Below, in pieces: positions 29,616 through 32,850 of a stretch of 32,850 bases of DNA. Every line of letters begins with the position of its first letter. The stretch's first letter is position 1. The notes under the pieces are model-generated. The model saw only the letters and a list, made by a program, of their open reading frames with translations, was not told the origin of the DNA and searched no databases. This DNA is from Mesotaenium endlicherianum (Eukaryota > Streptophyta > Zygnematophyceae > Zygnematales > Mesotaeniaceae), in NCBI GenBank assembly GCA_009602735.1, contig WELA01005293.1:229923-262772 (forward strand). The letters are read 5' to 3'. A program made the translations under genes and the position numbers.

Positions 29616-29759
29616 CTACGGCTTGCCACCACCGGCGCGAGAAGCAGCGCGCAGGCTGGCGGCTGCTCCGCCCGCCGTCACGCCCTCCACCAGCACCACC
29701 TTGGACCTTGACTTCGACCCGACGCTCAGGCTCACCTGGCGCTTCTTCACACCCAGCAC
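29616..29759 (-). CDS. UPF0235 gene coding exon 3
   Basis: After the acceptor TGCGAGCAG the minus strand reads [20 protein letters not shown], then [20 protein letters not shown] and a stop at 29618-29616. It is the C-terminal half of the domain, including the final helix. Confidence 0.88.
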   Translation of the reverse strand: MLGVKKRQVSLSVGSKSRSKVVLVEGVTAGGAAASLRAASRAGGGKP

Positions 29760-32700
29760 CTGCTCGCAGAAAAGGAAATATATATGAAAAGAAGAGCCGC
29801 TCCAGGGGGCCAGCATTGCATTCAGAGGGGAGAGATGAGCGGGAGAGCAACTGGGCTCCCAGGTTCTGAGCGCCAGCAACGCCAGGGGGGTGAGATAAAC
29901 GCACAAACAAGGAGCAGAGGACAACTGGCGGCCCGGCCCCTGTCCCTGGCCCCCAAACACATGTAGCCCTTCACTTTGACCCCAACTCTGGCCTTTCCCC
30001 AACTTTGCAAAGAGGAAACTGCAAGCCTGACCCTGAACTTTAGCCATCAACTGGCCTCGGCCCTCTCATAGAACGTCGAGGATCAAGCTTTGAGCGGAGA
30101 CCTCCCTTTACGGTACAGACAGACTGCTGAACATTGTGCGCCTGCAACGTTGCCCTAACTAGACCCTGCCATCTTACCTTGAAGCGGAGTCTGCGCAACG
30201 GGAGCACGTTCGGGGAGGAGGGCACATACGGGGTGGAGGGCTCATATGAAGTGGAGGGCACACATGGGTGGAGGGCACATACGGGGTGGAGGGCTCATAT
30301 GAAGTGGAGGGCACACATGGGTGGAGGGCACATACGGGGTGGAGGGCACCTAGGCACTTTCAGGTGGACTGCGTGAACACTAGATGGCCCGAGGTAACCC
30401 ACACTGTGCCCGAGGTAACTGTGCATTCTAGGCACGTGCTTGTGGCTCTCTCGACTTCTGAAACTGAACAGCGACTAGTGGCTGAGCTGAGTCACTCCGA
30501 CACCTCACCTGTGGGGGTCGCAAGGGAGTTTGAGAATGTTCTCTTGAGAGTGGGATTTGGAAGTGACGGCGTTGTCTCGGATGGGCACAATGAGATGAGA
30601 CGCGCACAAGCGTGCGTGCTCTAAGCGTATGCTATACAATCTTGAAATATCACGTATAAAACGTCTATTACGTATATAACAGGGGTGCTTCATCCTTGCT
30701 TAGTACCAAGCTAAGAGTGAGTTATTAGTCGAGCAAGTACTTCATCAAGTTCTGATAAACACAGCCGAGTGAAATTGTAGGCTATAAATATGAGGCACAA
30801 GTCGACATAATGAGCCACCATGCCTGTAAGATGCTTCCCACTCGAGACTTACAAGAGACGCAACTCTGAGAAAGGGATGAGACTATCGGAGAATGCGGGA
30901 ACATGGTGTGCGAGTAAATTAGACCACAAGCGAAAGGCTTGATTGCTAAAGCTCGGGAATCGCCGGGGAAAAAAAAAGGTTCCAAATGTACTCACAAACA
31001 TCACTTGCACCCACAAATACGCACACACACGCACACGCGAGCGTCCCCAAATGCTCACACGCACACACGATACACAGAGGCACACGCGCAAACACACACA
31101 TGCATGCGCCCACACACACATAATGAGCAGGAAAGTGTGGAAGAGCAGCAGCAGCAGCAGCAGCAGAAGCAGCGGGAGGGGCAGGGAGGGGGGACCTCCG
31201 CAATGAACTCGAGAAGAGCGCTGTTGGCCTCGCCATCTCTTGGAGGAGCGTCTATCTGCACGCCAACTGTCTCCTCCCCAACGCCTGCCACGTGGCAACC
31301 AGACACGTGCCCGCCAGTCGGAAGTTCGGGTTATTAGGGGGCCATAGCCAGCTGCCAAACGGCACGGCCAGGGTTATTAGATGAGATTGGGGTTTGTTTA
31401 CACCACATATACCAGGTCTTTCGAGACTCGCCTAAAACCAGTCCCACCCGTATACCCTGCTCCCTGCTTTCTTTCCCACACCGCTATCACCTCATGCATG
31501 CACCCAGCTGTCTTTATTACACCAGCACCCAGCAGCTTTCTTAAATCACACCGGCACCCAGCAGCTGTCATGACTATACTAGCAGCACTCAGCTATCATT
31601 CAACCAGCACCACACTGCTGCCAGCACCCTGCTGTCATGAAGCCGGGAGCACTTCGCTCTCATGAAACCGGCAGCACCCAGCTGCCACTACTTTGGTACC
31701 CTGCTGTAAGTACACCAGCAGCTCTCGGCCGTCCTCCGACCAGCAGTACCCAGCTACCACTCACCGGGCAGCACCCTGCCGTCACTAACTTGGTGTCCTG
31801 CTGTCACCAAACCAGCAGCGCACCTTGCTGCCCCCCTGCAAACCTTCAATTCCTTGAGCGAGACACTCAGCTGCTGCTGCGGCCCACTCTTGCGCTGCGT
31901 GCGCTCAGTCAGCACCCAAACCCAGGCTTCAAGCTCTTAACCCCTGAACGCCCTCGCAGGCATGAGGCCTTTTTCTGCGGAATGACCTTTCGCCTTGGCC
32001 CCCACCCCGCCCCCCCAAATACAACATACACAACACACACACACACATGCACACACACACGTGTTGCGTGTGCATGTGACACGTAGGTGCCGAGCGATAT
32101 GCACACACAGGAAGAGAGAGGGGAGGGGCGGGCTCACACTTCTGAGCTTCTGATAGATGAGGGTTAAATGCGTTAACGCGTGCAAGCTCTCTCGGGCCTT
32201 CCGGGCTCCTTCTTGGGGCACGCGCCGATTTAGGGTTTGGGCTGAAGGCCAAGCTGAGGGCTCCCGGCTCTTTGAAAATTTTGACAAGGGCTTCATGCTT
32301 GGAGTCAATGGGGGGACTCCCGGTAATTAGGCTTGGGGCAATCAAAAGCACAGGCTCAAGCAGTCAGGCTCTGGCAGTGATGGTGTTAAGTTTAGGGTTT
32401 GGGCTTCCGGGCGTCTTCACAAATAGGGTTCAGGGTAGGGAAGACGTGGATTCGGGTTTAGGGTTGGGTCAGGGTTTAGGATTTTGAAGGTGATAGAGAA
32501 AGAGATGGTACTCGATATCGACGCCTGGCGCGACCCGGGCTTGGCCTGGACGGCGATGGAGATCGCGCCACTTGGCGTCACCCTGATGCACCCCGGAACG
32601 TCCTCCGCACCTCCTCCTCCTCCTCCTCCTACTCCTCCGCCCCCTCCTCTTCCTCCCTCTCCTGCTCCTCCTCCCCCTCCTCCCCGCCCTGCCCCTCCTG

Positions 32701-32812
32701 CTCCTCCTCGTCCTCCGGCGTGCTTGCTGTCTTTCAGGGAGCTTGTTCCACCAGGAAGCAAAGAAGAAGCTGAGCCCCCCCCCACCTTCTTCTTCCCGCC
32801 GCTAGCACTCAT
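29616..32812 (-). CDS. UPF0235/DUF167 family protein, three exons, 177 aa
   Basis: The protein belongs to the conserved UPF0235 family (YggU in bacteria, C15orf40 in animals, one copy in plants); its biochemical role is not established. Coding exons on the minus strand are 32812-32512, 31284-31196 and 29759-29616, with phases that match. Residues 1-70 are low-complexity, with a long Gly-rich run (about 32-68) peculiar to this copy. The family domain begins [20 protein letters not shown] (residues 75-94). Exon 2 supplies [20 protein letters not shown] and LEFIAE. Exon 3 supplies [20 protein letters not shown] and VVLVEG, then a short Ala-rich tail and TAG. The strongest family signature, DAP-RDGEAN, is intact. 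The gene converges on the SNARE gene. Its promoter lies outside the window. No signal peptide or membrane segment is seen. Confidence 0.9.
30216..30350. repeat. 53-bp minisatellite in UPF0235 intron 2
   Basis: Two and a half copies of a 53-bp unit, itself made of three 17-18-bp subunits beginning GGAGGGC (followed by ACATACGGGGT, TCATATGAAGT and ACACATGGGT). Unit starts are 30220, 30273 and 30326. Confidence 0.9.
31011..31175. repeat. AC-rich microsatellite and CAG tract in UPF0235 intron 2
   Basis: Between 31011 and 31122 the plus strand is mainly ACAC and CGCACAC units. From 31145 to 31165 seven AGC units follow each other. The tract lies just inside the intron after exon 2. Confidence 0.85.
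31196..31284 (-). CDS. UPF0235 gene coding exon 2
   Basis: The acceptor is CACGTGGCAG. The exon reads [20 protein letters not shown] then SALLEFIAE and contains the most conserved family motif. The donor is GTCCCC, weak beyond GT, but phase and homology to the family support it. Confidence 0.88.
31495..31840. repeat. Degenerate GCAGCACCC-type minisatellite in UPF0235 intron 1
   Basis: More than ten imperfect units contain CCAGCAGCACCC, GCTGTCA or GCTGCCA, spaced about 25-45 bp apart. The drift between units suggests an old array. Confidence 0.75.
32026..32066. repeat. AC microsatellite in UPF0235 intron 1
   Basis: CACACACACACACATGCACACACACACG interrupted once; the plus strand is almost pure AC. 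Confidence 0.85.
32230..32485. repeat. Telomere-like TTTAGGG units in UPF0235 intron 1
   Basis: ATTTAGGGTTTGGG near 32229, GTTTAGGGTTTGGG near 32390, AATAGGGTTCAGGGTAGGG near 32423 and TTTAGGGTTGGGTCAGGGTTTAGG near 32457-32480 resemble degenerate plant telomere repeat. They are short and scattered, so this is not a telomere. Confidence 0.6.
32512..32812 (-). CDS. UPF0235 gene coding exon 1
   Basis: ATG at 32812-32810 opens [20 protein letters not shown], followed by a Gly-rich run encoded by CTCCTCC-type repeats on the plus strand, then [20 protein letters not shown] and [11 protein letters not shown]. It ends with A before the donor GTACCA, and the split codon A/GC joins exon 2. The start is the first ATG after an upstream stop-containing stretch; homologues also have variable N-termini. 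Confidence 0.85.
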
Positions 32813-32850
32813 GGCTGTAACAACAATCCCACCGCCACCCTCCCCCTCCT

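Noticed and set aside
30134..30624. Repetitive frames ([14 protein letters not shown]...)
   Set aside because: They translate the 53-bp minisatellite in an intron of the UPF0235 gene.
31500..31835. A CRISPR-like array (regular GCAGCACCC repeats)
   Set aside because: The units drift, spacing is irregular, and the context is a spliced eukaryotic gene.
32230..32485. A telomere or subtelomere
   Set aside because: TTTAGGG units are few, degenerate and inside an intron between conserved exons.

Overview
The window reads as nuclear DNA of a streptophyte (green-plant lineage). A charophyte alga such as Chara is my best guess. The support is a plant-type VAMP7-like R-SNARE with four introns, a second spliced gene of the UPF0235/DUF167 family, several nested Ty3/gypsy LTR retrotransposons (at least one family with a chromodomain), TTTAGGG-like degenerate repeats and long introns rich in simple sequence. 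The species is an inference. No bacterial operon, CRISPR array, rRNA or tRNA gene was seen.

Positions 1-19044 are a nest of LTR retrotransposons. Two families are recognisable. Family 1 has LTRs starting TGTAAGGTCAT and a chromodomain: copies A (+), E (-) and D (+). Family 2 has LTRs starting TGTAATGAATC: copies B (+), C (+) and G (-). From right to left, D's integrase is interrupted by G, G's gag by E, E's reverse transcriptase by A, and A's integrase by the tandem B-C pair. A third element, a 503-bp solo-LTR-like repeat F, sits in A (10753-11255, 5-bp duplication CGAAT) and in E's LTR (14265-14767, 5-bp duplication GAACT). Every pol region carries stops or frameshifts, so these copies are dead. 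Only B's gag is a long intact frame. The gag/pro junction of B and C keeps a textbook -1 ribosomal frameshift signal. B has lost most of its integrase, and an unrelated degraded reading frame (6320-7370) lies in its place.

Positions 19045-20765 hold no recognised gene. Positions 20766-25273 (+) are a complete five-exon gene for a VAMP71-type (VAMP7-like) longin R-SNARE of 224 residues. Its first coding exon is only 56 nt and is separated by a 2.3-kb intron that holds a 372-base N gap and a long alternating purine-pyrimidine tract. Positions 25220-26227 and 26229-27236 look identical and are separated by a single N. All three single Ns in the window are flanked by direct repeats, which suggests unmerged contig overlaps, so this tandem copy is probably an assembly artefact.

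Positions 27237-29615 are mostly unassigned, with small repeats and one possible WD40-like fragment. Positions 29616-32812 (-) are a three-exon gene for a UPF0235/DUF167 protein of 177 residues, convergent with the SNARE gene. Its introns hold a 53-bp minisatellite, a CAG tract, AC-rich microsatellites, a degenerate GCAGCACCC repeat and telomere-like TTTAGGG units.
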